Source of the DNA: Rhodophyticola sp017644125
GTDB taxonomy: Bacteria > Pseudomonadota > Alphaproteobacteria > Rhodobacterales > Rhodobacteraceae
NCBI RefSeq assembly: GCF_042140125.1
Contig: NZ_CP159473.1
Strand: one strand, 5' to 3'
DNA: 64,000 nucleotides
The translations under genes were made by a program, and so were the position numbers. This document shows positions 34,535-43,599 of the stretch, piece after piece; the first letter of the stretch is position 1, and every line of letters begins with the position of its first letter. The notes below the pieces were generated by a model, which saw nothing but the letters and a program-made list of their open reading frames with translations, had not been told where the DNA came from and ran no database searches.

Positions 34535-35928
34535 AGCCTATACGCCTGCCGCGGCAGATCCACGGTCAGGGTCCGGGCGATCCCGAACGCCTCCGCCTCG
34601 CGCAGACGTCCGTCATCCACCAGACGCGCCAGATAGGCGCAATCGACACGCCGGGCCATGTCGTGCCGCGCAGGGATCGACGGAAAGGCGCGGGTGTCGT
34701 CATTGAAGCCGACGGTGTTGTAAAATCCCGCCGTCTCGGTCGTCATCTCGCGGAACCGGCGCATCCCCTCGGGGCTGTCATGGAACCACCATGCCGGCCC
34801 CAGCCGCAGGCAGGGATAGGCGCCTGCCAGCGGCGCCAGTTCGCGCGCACAGGCGCTTTCGTCCAGAGTGAACAGGATCACGGTCAGGTTCGGCTCCATC
34901 CCGACCGCGTTCAGCAGCGGGCGCAGGGCGGTGACATAATCGGTGCGCGTCGGGATATCGAAGCCCTTGTCGCGCCCGAACGCTCTGAAGACGCCCGCAT
35001 TATGGTTGCGATAGCTGCCCGGATGGATCTGCATGACCATCCCGTCCTCGGCGCTCATCCGCGCCATTTCGGTCAGCATCTGCGCCCGGAACAGGCCTGC
35101 GTCCCCGGGTTCGGCCCGGCCCCGCCGGATCCGGTCATACAGGTCGGCGGCGTCGCTTGCGAACAGATCGGCGGTGTCCGCCGTCGGGTGGCCGTGATCC
35201 GTCGCCGTCGCGCCATGGGCGCGGAACCGGGCGCGGCGGACGCGATGCGCCTCCAGATAGCCGGCATAGGTGTCGGTCTCGCCGCCGGTGATCTCCGCCA
35301 GCCGGTCCAGCGCCTCGGCAAAGCCTTCGTGCTCCGGGTCGGTCACCTGATCGGGCCGGTAGGTCGTGATCACCCGGCCGTCCCACCCGCTGTCGCGGAT
35401 CGCGGCGTGGTGCTCCAGCGGGTCCAGCGCCCCTTCGGTGGTGGCCAGCACCTCGATCCCGAACCGCCCGAACAGCGCCCGGGGCCGGAACCCGTCCCGC
35501 GCCAGACAGGCGGCGATTTTGTCGTAGGTGGCATCCGCCGTCTCCGGGCCAGGCGGCGTCTCCAGCCCAAAAAGCGTCTCGAAGGTGTAATCCAGCCATA
35601 GCCGGGTCGGCGTGCCCGCGAACAGATGGTACTGGCCCGCGAAACGCCGCCAGATGGCGCGCGGATCGGTCTCCACCGGCGCGCCGTCGCGCCGCGCCAC
35701 GCCCATATCCTCCAGCCGCACGCCCTGGCTCACCAGCATCCTCAGCACGTAATGATCGGGCACGATCAACAGATTTGCGGGGTCCGAAAACGGCGCGTCG
35801 GTTGCAAACCATTCCGGGTCGCAATGGCCATGGGGGCTGATGATCGGCAGATCCCGCACGGTGTCGTAAAGCGCGCGGGCCAGCCCGCTCCGTCCGATAA
35901 TCAGATGATCCGCGCTCAGCTTGCCCAT
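34531..35928 (-). CDS. uxaC: Glucuronate (uronate) isomerase
   Basis: A 465-residue metal-dependent isomerase of the amidohydrolase superfamily, converting D-glucuronate to fructuronate and galacturonate to tagaturonate. It opens near PIISPHGHCDPEWFA (about residues 28-42), has HGATATDHGHPTADT in the middle and QIHPGSYRNHN later, all typical of UxaC. Length is normal. It is first of the two-gene unit with uxuB; transcription runs away from htpX. Confidence 0.93.
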   Translation of the reverse strand: MGKLSADHLIIGRSGLARALYDTVRDLPIISPHGHCDPEWFATDAPFSDPANLLIVPDHYVLRMLVSQGVRLEDMGVARRDGAPVETDPRAIWRRFAGQYHLFAGTPTRLWLDYTFETLFGLETPPGPETADATYDKIAACLARDGFRPRALFGRFGIEVLATTEGALDPLEHHAAIRDSGWDGRVITTYRPDQVTDPEHEGFAEALDRLAEITGGETDTYAGYLEAHRVRRARFRAHGATATDHGHPTADTADLFASDAADLYDRIRRGRAEPGDAGLFRAQMLTEMARMSAEDGMVMQIHPGSYRNHNAGVFRAFGRDKGFDIPTRTDYVTALRPLLNAVGMEPNLTVILFTLDESACARELAPLAGAYPCLRLGPAWWFHDSPEGMRRFREMTTETAGFYNTVGFNDDTRAFPSIPARHDMARRVDCAYLARLVDDGRLREAEAFGIARTLTVDLPRQAYRL

Positions 35929-35970
35929 GCAGGCACCCTAGCCCCGTCGCCCGCCATGGCAAGGGGGCCT

Positions 35971-35999
35971 CTTGAGTGGAAACCAACCGGTCCCCACAT
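35971..35999 (+). promoter_or_regulatory. Sigma-32-like heat-shock promoter of htpX
   Basis: CTTGAG at 35971-35976 and CCCCACAT at 35992-35999 are 15 bases apart, close to the sigma-32 consensus (CTTGAA, 13-17 bases, CCCCATNT). The transcript would begin around 36006, 27 bases before the htpX ATG. HtpX is a heat-shock protein in other bacteria, so promoter and gene fit. Confidence 0.6.
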
Positions 36000-36032
36000 G
36001 CGTTTTCACCCGGCTATATGGAGATCTGACGG

Positions 36033-36887
36033 ATGGGATATCTGCGCACGGCGATGCTTCTGGCGGCGATGACGGCGCTTTTCGGCGGCGTCGGGCTGAT
36101 GCTGGGCGGCCAGACCGGCCTGATCGTCGCCCTGATGCTGGCGGCCGCGATGAACCTCTTCGCGTGGTGGCGGTCGGACAAAATGGTCCTGCGGATGCAC
36201 AACGCGCGCGAGGTCAGCGCGCAGACCGCGCCCGATCTGGTGGGGCTGGTCCACGAGCTGGCCGACAAGGCCGGGATGCCCCGCCCCAAGGTCTATCTGA
36301 TAGACACCGATCAGCCGAACGCCTTCGCCACCGGCCGCAACCCCGAAAATGCCGCCGTCGCGGCCACCACCGGCCTGCTGCGGGGCCTGTCGCGCGAAGA
36401 GATCGCGGGCGTCATGGCCCATGAGCTTGCCCATATCCAGAACCGCGACACGCTGATCATGACCATCACCGCCACGCTGGCGGGCGCCATCGGCCTGCTT
36501 GCCAATTTCGCCTTCTTCTTTCGCGGCGGGCGGGACAATCCGCTTGGCATCGTCGGGCTTCTGGCGACGATGATCCTGGCGCCCCTCGCGGCGGCGCTGG
36601 TGCAGATGGCGATCAGCCGCGCGCGGGAATACGAGGCCGACAGGATCGGGGCGGAGATCTGCGGCCAGCCGCTCTGGCTCGCCTCGGCGCTGTCGAAAAT
36701 CGCCACCTTCGCCCAGCGGATCGACATGAACACCGCCGAACGGAACCCGGCCACCGCGCATATGTTCATCATCAACCCGCTCCATGCCCACGCCCATGAC
36801 CGGCTGTTCTCCACCCATCCGGACACGGCCAACCGAATTGCCAAGCTGCGGGAGATGGCGGGCGGAACAGGCGGGCCCTGGGCCTGA
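36033..36887 (+). CDS. htpX: HtpX-type membrane zinc metalloprotease
   Basis: A 284-residue integral membrane M48 protease that degrades misfolded membrane proteins. Two N-terminal helices (about residues 5-47) precede the cytoplasmic active site HELAH at 130-134, in VMAHELAHIQNRDT; two more helices (about 145-190) are followed by EYEADRIG (199-206), which gives the third zinc ligand. GGAGA lies 8 bases before the ATG. A sigma-32-like promoter stands upstream. The C-terminal STHPDTANRIAKL is typical of the family. Confidence 0.95.
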   Translation: MGYLRTAMLLAAMTALFGGVGLMLGGQTGLIVALMLAAAMNLFAWWRSDKMVLRMHNAREVSAQTAPDLVGLVHELADKAGMPRPKVYLIDTDQPNAFATGRNPENAAVAATTGLLRGLSREEIAGVMAHELAHIQNRDTLIMTITATLAGAIGLLANFAFFFRGGRDNPLGIVGLLATMILAPLAAALVQMAISRAREYEADRIGAEICGQPLWLASALSKIATFAQRIDMNTAERNPATAHMFIINPLHAHAHDRLFSTHPDTANRIAKLREMAGGTGGPWA

Positions 36888-36910
36888 GGAGCGCGTGCGT
36901 CGGCCGCGCC

Positions 36911-37303
36911 TTACGCGCCGGCCGCGTCCGTATCATCGGGGTCATGCTCGAAGCGCTCGATCTCCGGGAAAGCCGGCAGCCATGCCTCCCGCCGCACGGT
37001 CCAGCATTCATAATCCGGTTTCAGCCGGTCCGGCGCGTCAAGCGCGCCCAGATGCAGTTCGACCTCGTCGCCACTGCGCGCGAAGACCGACCCGCCGCAG
37101 ACGGGGCAGAAGAACCGCCCCCGATAATCTCTCGGGTCGCCCTCCACGGTCACCGCCTCCGACGGGAACATCGCGGCCGCGTAGAACAGCGCGCCGTGAT
37201 GCTTGCGGCAGTCAAGGCAATGGCAGATCCCCACGCGGCGCGGCGGCCCCGACGCCACGATCCTGACCTTGCCGCAAAGACACCCGCCCGTGAACCGCTC
37301 CAT
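36911..37303 (-). CDS. GFA-family (glutathione-dependent formaldehyde-activating-like) protein
   Basis: A 130-residue Mss4-like zinc protein with CLCGKVRI, CHCLDCRKHHGALF and FCPVCGGSVFAR, giving three Cys pairs for two zinc ions. The family name comes from an enzyme condensing glutathione and formaldehyde, but most members, including this type, have no proven activity. Start ATG 37303 gives the usual ERFTGGCLCG opening. Convergent with htpX, 23 bases away. Confidence 0.88.
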   Translation of the reverse strand: MERFTGGCLCGKVRIVASGPPRRVGICHCLDCRKHHGALFYAAAMFPSEAVTVEGDPRDYRGRFFCPVCGGSVFARSGDEVELHLGALDAPDRLKPDYECWTVRREAWLPAFPEIERFEHDPDDTDAAGA

Positions 37304-37373
37304 CACACCACATCCTTCAATACGTCCCGGCCCGGACCCGCGCGACGCCGTCCGGAAGGACAACGCCGTTCCG

Positions 37374-38360
37374 TCACAGCATCGACGGCACGACCAGATC
37401 GGGCGGGCGGTGCCCGTCATCGAAGGTCTTGATGTTGATCAGCACCTTCTCCCCCATCTCGACGCGGCCCTCCAGCGTGGCCGAGCCCATATGCGGCAGG
37501 AGTACGACATTCTCCAATTCCCGCAGCCGGGGGTTCACCTCATGGCCGCGCTCGAACACGTCCAGCCCCGCCCCGCCCAGATCACCCGCGCGCAGCATCC
37601 GGGTCAGCGCGTTTTCGTCGATCACCTCGCCGCGTGACGTGTTCACGATCACCGCGCCGGGCTTCATCAGTTTCAGACGCCGCGCATTCATCAGATGGAA
37701 GGTCGAGGGCGTGTGCGGGCAATTGATGCTCAGGACATCGACCCGCGCCAGCATCTGGTCGAGGCTTTCCCAATAGGTCGCCTCCAGCGCGGTCTCGATA
37801 TCCTCATGCAGCCGCCGGCGATTGTGGTAATGCACCTGCATGCCGAAGGCCGCCGCCCGGCGCGCCACCGCCTGCCCGATCCGGCCCATCCCCAGAATGC
37901 CCAGCCGCTTGCCGCCGATCCGGCTGCCCATATAGGCGGTCGGCGCCCACCCGGTCCAGCGCCCCTCCTGCATGACAGACAGCCCTTCGGGGATCCGCCG
38001 GGTCACCGCCAGCATCAGCGCGATGGTCATATCCGCCGTGTCGTCGGTCATCACGCCCGGCGTGTTGCTCACCAGAATGCCCCGCTGCCGGGCGGTGGAC
38101 ACGTCGATATGGTCCACACCCGCGCCGTAATTCGCGATCAGCTTCAGCCGGTTGCCCGCCTGACCCAGCATGCCCGCGTCGATCTGGTCGGTCACGCAAG
38201 GCACCAGAACATCCGCCCGGGTCATGGCGGCGACCAGTTCGGCCTTGTCCATCTTGGTATCGGCCTCGCGCAGTTCCACATCGAACAACTCGCTCATCCG
38301 CGTTTCGACGACCTCGGGCAACCGTCGCGTTACGACAACACTCAGCTTCTGACCTGGCAT
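37374..38360 (-). CDS. D-2-hydroxyacid dehydrogenase (glyoxylate/hydroxypyruvate reductase type)
   Basis: A 328-residue NAD(P)-dependent dehydrogenase. ANYGAGVDHIDV and SNTPGVMTDDTADMTIAL are in the catalytic domain; GILGMGRIGQAVARRAAAFGM is the nucleotide site (about residues 155-172). Catalytic residues are Arg in VNTSRGEVID, Glu in FERGHEVNPRL and His in LLPHMGSAT. It resembles GyaR/GhrB-type glyoxylate reductases. It stands alone between two intergenic gaps. A much longer in-frame extension upstream is rejected as it runs across the next gene on the opposite strand. Confidence 0.88.
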   Translation of the reverse strand: MPGQKLSVVVTRRLPEVVETRMSELFDVELREADTKMDKAELVAAMTRADVLVPCVTDQIDAGMLGQAGNRLKLIANYGAGVDHIDVSTARQRGILVSNTPGVMTDDTADMTIALMLAVTRRIPEGLSVMQEGRWTGWAPTAYMGSRIGGKRLGILGMGRIGQAVARRAAAFGMQVHYHNRRRLHEDIETALEATYWESLDQMLARVDVLSINCPHTPSTFHLMNARRLKLMKPGAVIVNTSRGEVIDENALTRMLRAGDLGGAGLDVFERGHEVNPRLRELENVVLLPHMGSATLEGRVEMGEKVLINIKTFDDGHRPPDLVVPSML

Positions 38361-38492
38361 CCCGGCAATCCCTTCGCTGGCATTTCTGCGCCTGCCGTGA
38401 CACTCTCTGATCCAAGGCGGCGGCGCAAGATGCGGCCCGAAAACCGCGACAAAAACAGCAGTTGAGGCCGGCGCGACACCGGCCGGGACAAT

Positions 38493-39071
38493 ATGACAGG
38501 CACATCCCCGATGCGGACCATTTCCCGTATTGCCCTTCTCGCGATGGCGCTGGCCGTCGCAACGCCCGGTGTGGCGCAGGACACCGCGCCCACCCCCCGC
38601 CCCGAAGTCGAGATCACCGGCGTGATCGCCACCGCTACGCCGCGCACCGGCGCCGTCACCGGCTTTCCGATCCCGCGCTATGTGTCGCTCAAGGCGGGCG
38701 AGGCAAACGCCCGGCGCGGCCCGTCGCGCAGCCACCGGATCGACTGGGTCTTTCAACGCAGGAACATGCCGATGATGGTGGTGGCCGAATATGGCCACTG
38801 GCGCCGCGTGGTGGACCGCGACGGGGCCGGCGGCTGGATGCATTACTCGCTTCTGTCGGGAGTGCGCACCGCGATTGTCGAATCCGACATGCTCCAGATG
38901 CATCAGCGCCCCGATCCCGCCTCGCCCGTGCGCGCGCAGGCCGAGCTTGGCGTGGTCGCCCGGCTGGAGGAATGCAACGGCGAATGGTGCCGGATCAGCA
39001 CCGGCGGGCATTGGGGCTGGGTTCCGGTCAGCGCCCTCTGGGGGGTCGAACCGGGCGAAATCGTCGACTGA
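38493..39071 (+). CDS. Secreted SH3-like domain protein
   Basis: A 192-residue exported protein. A signal peptide ends near TPGVAQD (cleavage after residue 29). After a Thr/Pro/Glu-rich linker come two bacterial SH3 (SH3_3/SH3_4) repeats: RYVSLKAGEANARRGPSRSHRIDWVF with MMVVAEYGHWRRVVDRDGAGGWMH, and MLQMHQRPDPASPVRAQAE with CNGEWCRISTGGHWGWVP. Such domains are thought to bind peptidoglycan or partners in the periplasm. ATG 38511 is an alternative start that gives a tighter signal peptide. Function unknown. Confidence 0.85.
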   Translation: MTGTSPMRTISRIALLAMALAVATPGVAQDTAPTPRPEVEITGVIATATPRTGAVTGFPIPRYVSLKAGEANARRGPSRSHRIDWVFQRRNMPMMVVAEYGHWRRVVDRDGAGGWMHYSLLSGVRTAIVESDMLQMHQRPDPASPVRAQAELGVVARLEECNGEWCRISTGGHWGWVPVSALWGVEPGEIVD

Positions 39072-39119
39072 CGCGGCCCCGCCGCGCGCGCCCGGAACGC
39101 CCGGATCGGCCGCCCCTCG

Positions 39120-39686
39120 TCAGGCGTTCAGCAAGGCCGCCACCGATGCCGCCAGAAGCCTCAGCCGCTCATGATATGTCTCGGGCGCGGCGCCGGGCTC
39201 CTTGACGCCGTAAAGCGCGCGCAGAACCATATCGGCCAGCGCGTCGGGGGCAACGCTGCCATCGCTCCCCAGACGGGTCTGGACCGCGCTGAAATACGTG
39301 GTCATCGCGGCGATGAACTTCGCATCGGCCTCGGCCGCGATATCGCAGGCCACCTCCAGCCCCGTCCCCATCAGTTCCGCCCCGTGGGGCGAGGCGAACA
39401 CACGTTCCGTCAGCGGGCCGTTCTTTTCCAGAAAGGCCCGCAGCAAGGTTTCCGCCACATCGTCGCCGGGCACCAGCGCGGCCTGAAACCGTTCCACCGC
39501 CTCGGCGAACATCACCGCCGTGGCGGACCGGAACACATCGCGCTTGTTCCTGAAATGCAGATAGAGCGCGGCCCGCGACACACCCGCCTGCTGCGCGATA
39601 TCCTCCATCGACGTGCGGCGGAAGCCGTACAGCAGAAACGCCTCCATCGCGGCGTGGATCAGATGGGTGTGTTTTTCGTCAGGCAT
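39120..39686 (-). CDS. TetR-family transcriptional regulator
   Basis: A 188-residue regulator. The N-terminal helix-turn-helix is at residues 26-48 (SMEDIAQQAGVSRAALYLHFRNKRDVF). The ligand-binding part is helical with no recognisable ligand signature. ATG 39686 matches family length; a start 7 codons upstream is in an AT-rich operator region. It is divergent from an NAD-dependent epimerase gene, with a 9-1-9 palindrome between them, so it most likely controls that gene and itself. Confidence 0.9.
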   Translation of the reverse strand: MPDEKHTHLIHAAMEAFLLYGFRRTSMEDIAQQAGVSRAALYLHFRNKRDVFRSATAVMFAEAVERFQAALVPGDDVAETLLRAFLEKNGPLTERVFASPHGAELMGTGLEVACDIAAEADAKFIAAMTTYFSAVQTRLGSDGSVAPDALADMVLRALYGVKEPGAAPETYHERLRLLAASVAALLNA

Positions 39687-39720
39687 GGCCACAAACGTTA
39701 TTGACATATATTGTATATTT

Positions 39721-39739
39721 TGTCAGCCATTGGCTGACA
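39721..39739. promoter_or_regulatory. TetR operator palindrome
   Basis: TGTCAGCCATTGGCTGACA is a perfect inverted repeat with 9-base arms around one T, between the TetR gene and the epimerase gene. A half site, CTGTCAG, recurs at 39753-39759. The flank at 39700-39720 is AT-rich (TTGACATATATTGTATATTT) and should hold the promoters. Confidence 0.75.
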
Positions 39740-39799
39740 TTTTCTGCCTAGACTGTCAGAGTTGTTCTGGCAAGACCAAGCCCCGGAAGGATGGCCGCG

Positions 39800-40852
39800 A
39801 TGACAGACGCCACCGAAGACGGCCCCGCCGGCCCCCTTGTGCTGGTGACCGGCGCCAGCGGGTTCATCGCGCAGCATGTGATCCTGCAGTTGCTGCACAA
39901 AGGCTACCGCGTGCGCGGCACGCTGCGCAGGCTCGACAAGGCCCCGGATCTGCGCGCTGCCTTCGCCGCCCATACCGACCGCGCCGCCGGGCTCGACTTC
40001 GCCACCGTCGATCTCGGTGCCGATGACGGATGGGCCGGGGCGATGGAGGGCGTCAGCTTCGTGCAGCATGTGGCCTCCCCCTTTCCGCCGAACCAGCCGA
40101 AGGATCCGGACGAACTGATCGCGCCGGCCCGCGACGGCGCCCTGCGCGCCCTGCGGTTTGCCCGCGCCGCCGGGGTGAAACGGGTGGTGCTCACTTCCTC
40201 GATGGCCGCCGTCGCCTATGGCCACGGGCCGGACCGGCCCGCGATGGCCGATGAAACGCTCTGGTCGAACCCCGACAATCTCGCGGACAACACCGCCTAT
40301 ACGCGCTCCAAGACCATTGCCGAGCGCGCCGCCTGGGCATTCATGGACGGCGATGGCGGCCCGATGGAACTGGCCACCATCAACCCCTCCGCCGTGCTTG
40401 GCCCGCTGGTCGGGCGCGACGGATCCGCCTCGCTTGAACTGGTGACGCAGCTTCTAACCGGCAAGGTCCCCGCCTATCCCGATTTTGGTTTCGAGATCGT
40501 GGATGTGCGCGACGTGGCCGCGGCGCATCTTCTGGCGATGGAACGCCCCGAAGCGGCGGGCGAGCGGTTTCTGGTCACCGCCGATTACATGATGTTCCGC
40601 GAGATCGGCGACGTCTTGAAGGCGACCCTGCCGGACCGCGCCCGCAAGATCCCGTCGCGGAACCTGCCAAGCTGGCTATTCCGGCTTCTGGCCACGGTCA
40701 CGCCCGCCATGCAGCAGGTGATCCCGGAACTTGGCGTGCGCCGCCGGGTCAGCGCCGACAAGGCGCACCGGATGCTGGGCTGGAGCGCCCGGCCCCCGGC
40801 CGAAAGCGTCAGAGATTGCGCCCGCGACCTGATCGGCAAGGGGCTGGTCTGA
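39800..40852 (+). CDS. NAD(P)-dependent epimerase / dihydroflavonol reductase-like protein
   Basis: A 350-residue extended short-chain dehydrogenase. VTGASGFIAQHVILQLL (residues 16-32) is the nucleotide site, AYTRSKTIAERAAW carries the catalytic Tyr and Lys, and SSMAAVAYG the Ser. It is close to dihydroflavonol-4-reductase-like reductases of aldehydes and ketones. I preferred ATG 39800 because GGAAGG lies 9 bases before it; an ATG at 39791 abuts that site. It is under the probable control of the divergent TetR regulator. Substrate unknown. Confidence 0.87.
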   Translation: MTDATEDGPAGPLVLVTGASGFIAQHVILQLLHKGYRVRGTLRRLDKAPDLRAAFAAHTDRAAGLDFATVDLGADDGWAGAMEGVSFVQHVASPFPPNQPKDPDELIAPARDGALRALRFARAAGVKRVVLTSSMAAVAYGHGPDRPAMADETLWSNPDNLADNTAYTRSKTIAERAAWAFMDGDGGPMELATINPSAVLGPLVGRDGSASLELVTQLLTGKVPAYPDFGFEIVDVRDVAAAHLLAMERPEAAGERFLVTADYMMFREIGDVLKATLPDRARKIPSRNLPSWLFRLLATVTPAMQQVIPELGVRRRVSADKAHRMLGWSARPPAESVRDCARDLIGKGLV

Positions 40853-40933
40853 CACGCGGTCCACGGCGGAGGGACGGCCCCGGTCCGGCGGCAAATTGAT
40901 ATACGATTGTTATACCTGCGCCACCGCCGCGCC

Positions 40934-42952
40934 TCAGGCGACCTTGTCCAGACCCCGCCCCTTCAGAAGCGCCTCCACCCCCGGCATCCGCCCCCGAAAG
41001 GCCGTGTAGAGCGCATCCGCCTCCCGGCTTCCGCCGGCGGAAAGGATATGCGTTTCAAGGAGTTTCGCGGTCTCGGCATCGAAGGGGTCGCCCGCCTCCT
41101 CGAACGCCTCGAACGCGTCGGCATCCATCACCTCGGACCACATGTAGCTGTAATAGCCCGAAGAATAGCCGTCGCCCGCGAAAACATGGACGAAATGGGG
41201 CGTCGCGTGGCGCATTCCGATGGCGTGCGGCATGCCGATCCGCGCCAGCGTTTCGGCCTGCGCGGCCATCTGATCGGACGGCGCCGGACCATGGTGAAAA
41301 TCCAGATCGACAAGAGCCGAAGCGACATACTCCACCGTCTGGAACCCCATATCATAGGTCTGCGCCGCCAGAAGCCGGTCCAGAAGCTGCTTCGGCATCG
41401 GCTCCCCGGTGCGTGCATGTTTTGCATGTTTTTCAAGAACTTCCGGCACTTCCAGCCAGTGCTCGTAGAGCTGGCTGGGCAGCTCCACGAAATCCCGTGC
41501 AACCGAGGTGCCCGAGATCGAGCCATAGGTCACGTCGCTCAGCATCTGGTGCAGCGCATGCCCGAACTCATGAAACAGCGTCCGCGCATCCTCATAGGAC
41601 AGAAGCGCCGGATCGCCCTTGGCGAAGTTGCAGACATTCACCACGATCGGCCGGGTCTCCCCGCCCAGCTTCTTCTGGGACCGCATCGCCGAACACCATG
41701 CGCCGGAGCGTTTGGAGCCGCGCGCGAAGTAATCCCCGATGAAAACGGCCAGATGTTCGCCGTTTCGCGTAACCTCCCAGGCCCGCGCGTCGGCATGGTA
41801 AAGCGTGACGTCGAGCGGTGAAAACTCCAGCCCGAACAGACGGTTGGCGCAATCGAACGCCGCATCGATCATCGCGTCGAGCTGCAGATACGGCTTCAGC
41901 GCCGCCTCGTCGAGATCATGCTCCGCCTTGCGCCGCTTTTCGGAGTAATAGCGCCAGTCCCAAGGTTCCAGATCCACGTTCACCCCCTCCGCGTGCATCA
42001 TTGCGGTCAGCTTTTCGGCATCCGCGTCGGCCTGAGCCTTCGCCGGCTCCCAGACCTGCATCAGCAGATCGCGCACCGCGCCGGGGTGTTTGGCCATTTC
42101 GGTTTCCAGCTTGAAATCCGCGAATGTGTCATAGCCGAGCAGCCCGGCCCGCTCCTCGCGCAGGCGCAATGTCTCGCGCGCGATCTCGCGATTGTCGGTC
42201 TCGCCGCCATTGGCCCCGCGCGCGGTCCAGGCCTTGTAGGCGATCTCGCGCAGATCGCGCCGCGGCGAGAATTGCAGGAACGGCACGATGATCGACCGCG
42301 ACAGGGTCACCACCGGGCCGTCCACGCCCTTTTCCTCGCCCGCGGCGCGCGCGGCGGCGATAGCGAAGTCCGGCAGCCCTTCAAGATCGGCCTCGTCCAG
42401 TTCCATGAACCAGTCACGCTCGTCCGCCAGCAGGTTCTGCATGAAGCTGGTGCCCAGAACCGCCAGACGGCTCTTCACCTCGGTCAGCCGCTCCGACGCC
42501 GCCCCTTCCAAGGCGGCCCCCGCGCGGGTGAAACTGCGATGGGTCAGCATCAGAACCCGCGCCTGCTCAGCCGTCAGGTTCAGCGTTTCGCGGGTCTCCC
42601 ACAGCGTCTTGATCCGCTGCCAGAGCGCGCGATTGTTGGTGATCTCCGAGTAATAGGCGGAAAATCTCGGGGCATAATCGCGCTGCAACGCCTCGCGCGC
42701 GGGGGTCGCATCGGCCCCGACGAGGTTGAAGAACACGCCCGCAACCCGGTCCAGCGTCTCATCGGCCAGTTCCATCGCCTCGATCGTGTTGGCGAATGTG
42801 GGGGGCTCGGGGTTTTCCGCAATCGCCTCATAGGCCGCGCGGCCCGCATCCAGCGCCGCATCCAGCGCGGGGGCGAAATCCTCGTCCCGGATCGCCTCGA
42901 ACGGCGGCAGTTCGAAAGGCGTGGTCCAGTCTTGCAAGAGCGGGTTGGTCAT
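40934..42952 (-). CDS. M3-family oligopeptidase
   Basis: A 672-residue zinc peptidase of the thimet oligopeptidase/Dcp group. The active site FHEFGHALHQM has HEFGH at 461-465; a downstream Glu completes zinc binding. N-terminal PFEAIRDEDFAPALDAALDA and C-terminal GYYSYMWSEVMDADAF are usual. No signal peptide is seen, so it acts in the cytoplasm on short peptides. Dcp and OpdA homologues cannot be told apart from this alone. The 3' flank at 40893-40915 is AT-rich and shared with the convergent epimerase. Confidence 0.93.
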   Translation of the reverse strand: MTNPLLQDWTTPFELPPFEAIRDEDFAPALDAALDAGRAAYEAIAENPEPPTFANTIEAMELADETLDRVAGVFFNLVGADATPAREALQRDYAPRFSAYYSEITNNRALWQRIKTLWETRETLNLTAEQARVLMLTHRSFTRAGAALEGAASERLTEVKSRLAVLGTSFMQNLLADERDWFMELDEADLEGLPDFAIAAARAAGEEKGVDGPVVTLSRSIIVPFLQFSPRRDLREIAYKAWTARGANGGETDNREIARETLRLREERAGLLGYDTFADFKLETEMAKHPGAVRDLLMQVWEPAKAQADADAEKLTAMMHAEGVNVDLEPWDWRYYSEKRRKAEHDLDEAALKPYLQLDAMIDAAFDCANRLFGLEFSPLDVTLYHADARAWEVTRNGEHLAVFIGDYFARGSKRSGAWCSAMRSQKKLGGETRPIVVNVCNFAKGDPALLSYEDARTLFHEFGHALHQMLSDVTYGSISGTSVARDFVELPSQLYEHWLEVPEVLEKHAKHARTGEPMPKQLLDRLLAAQTYDMGFQTVEYVASALVDLDFHHGPAPSDQMAAQAETLARIGMPHAIGMRHATPHFVHVFAGDGYSSGYYSYMWSEVMDADAFEAFEEAGDPFDAETAKLLETHILSAGGSREADALYTAFRGRMPGVEALLKGRGLDKVA

Positions 42953-43107
42953 GGGCGGGTCTCCTTTGTTCCAGAAGGTAAGGATACGCGCCCGACATGC
43001 CAGACCCGTTCTGCCCCGAACCGCGGATATCCGCCATGTCCCGGGGTTTCGTGCCCCTCATATCCGGCCGGCAGGCCGCTCGCTGGACGCATCGGCCGGG
43101 GCCTGCG

Positions 43108-43542
43108 CTACTCCACCGTGACCGTGATCACCTCGCTGACCACGGGCGGGTTGTGCGGCACATGCCCGTGATCGCCCAGAACCAGTTGCAGCGTGTGATC
43201 GCCGGGCGGCAGTTCCAGCGTCATCTGTGTCTGGCCGCCCCCGAAATGCCGGTGGTTTTCATCCGTCGGCAGGGCAAGCTCGAACTCCTCCTCGCCGAAG
43301 AATCCTTCGCCAAGCGGCGGGCGGTTCACCAGCAGATGGTGGTGGCCGGTATTGTCCACCTCGATGCCGGCCGGCGCCACACCCATCCCGCGCAGCCCGA
43401 AATAGATCGTCAGCGGGCTGCTGACCGTGTCGCCGTCTTCCAGACCGATGAAGTACAACTCCGTGCCCTCCGCCGAGGGCGTGTCCTGCGCCAAGGCAGG
43501 CGCGGCCATGACCAGGGCCGCCGCGAACAGAAGTGACCGCAT
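43108..43542 (-). CDS. DUF4399 secreted protein
   Basis: A 144-residue exported protein with signal peptide (residues 1-18, cleavage after ALA). The mature part contains DNTGHHHLLVNRPP, NHRHFGGGQTQMTLELPPGDHTLQLVLGDHGHVPHNPPVVSE, the full DUF4399 pattern, rich in His that could bind a metal. No function is known. The gene lies after an amino-acid permease gene on the same strand with a 57-base gap, so it may be in a separate unit. Confidence 0.88.
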   Translation of the reverse strand: MRSLLFAAALVMAAPALAQDTPSAEGTELYFIGLEDGDTVSSPLTIYFGLRGMGVAPAGIEVDNTGHHHLLVNRPPLGEGFFGEEEFELALPTDENHRHFGGGQTQMTLELPPGDHTLQLVLGDHGHVPHNPPVVSEVITVTVE

Positions 43543-43599
43543 GTGACATCCTCCTCCTCTGTCGTCATGTGACCTTGGGGAAGATAGCGCGGCCGCCGC

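Noticed and set aside
37374..39011. 545-codon minus-strand frame including the 2-hydroxyacid dehydrogenase
   Set aside because: The dehydrogenase family length and start at 38360 fit; the rest is antisense to a gene with signal peptide and SH3 domains.
40893..40915. AT-rich TTGATATACGATTGTTATAC stretch as a promoter
   Set aside because: The two candidate boxes are too close for a -35/-10 pair, and both flanking genes converge on it; it may only be a spacer or terminator region.
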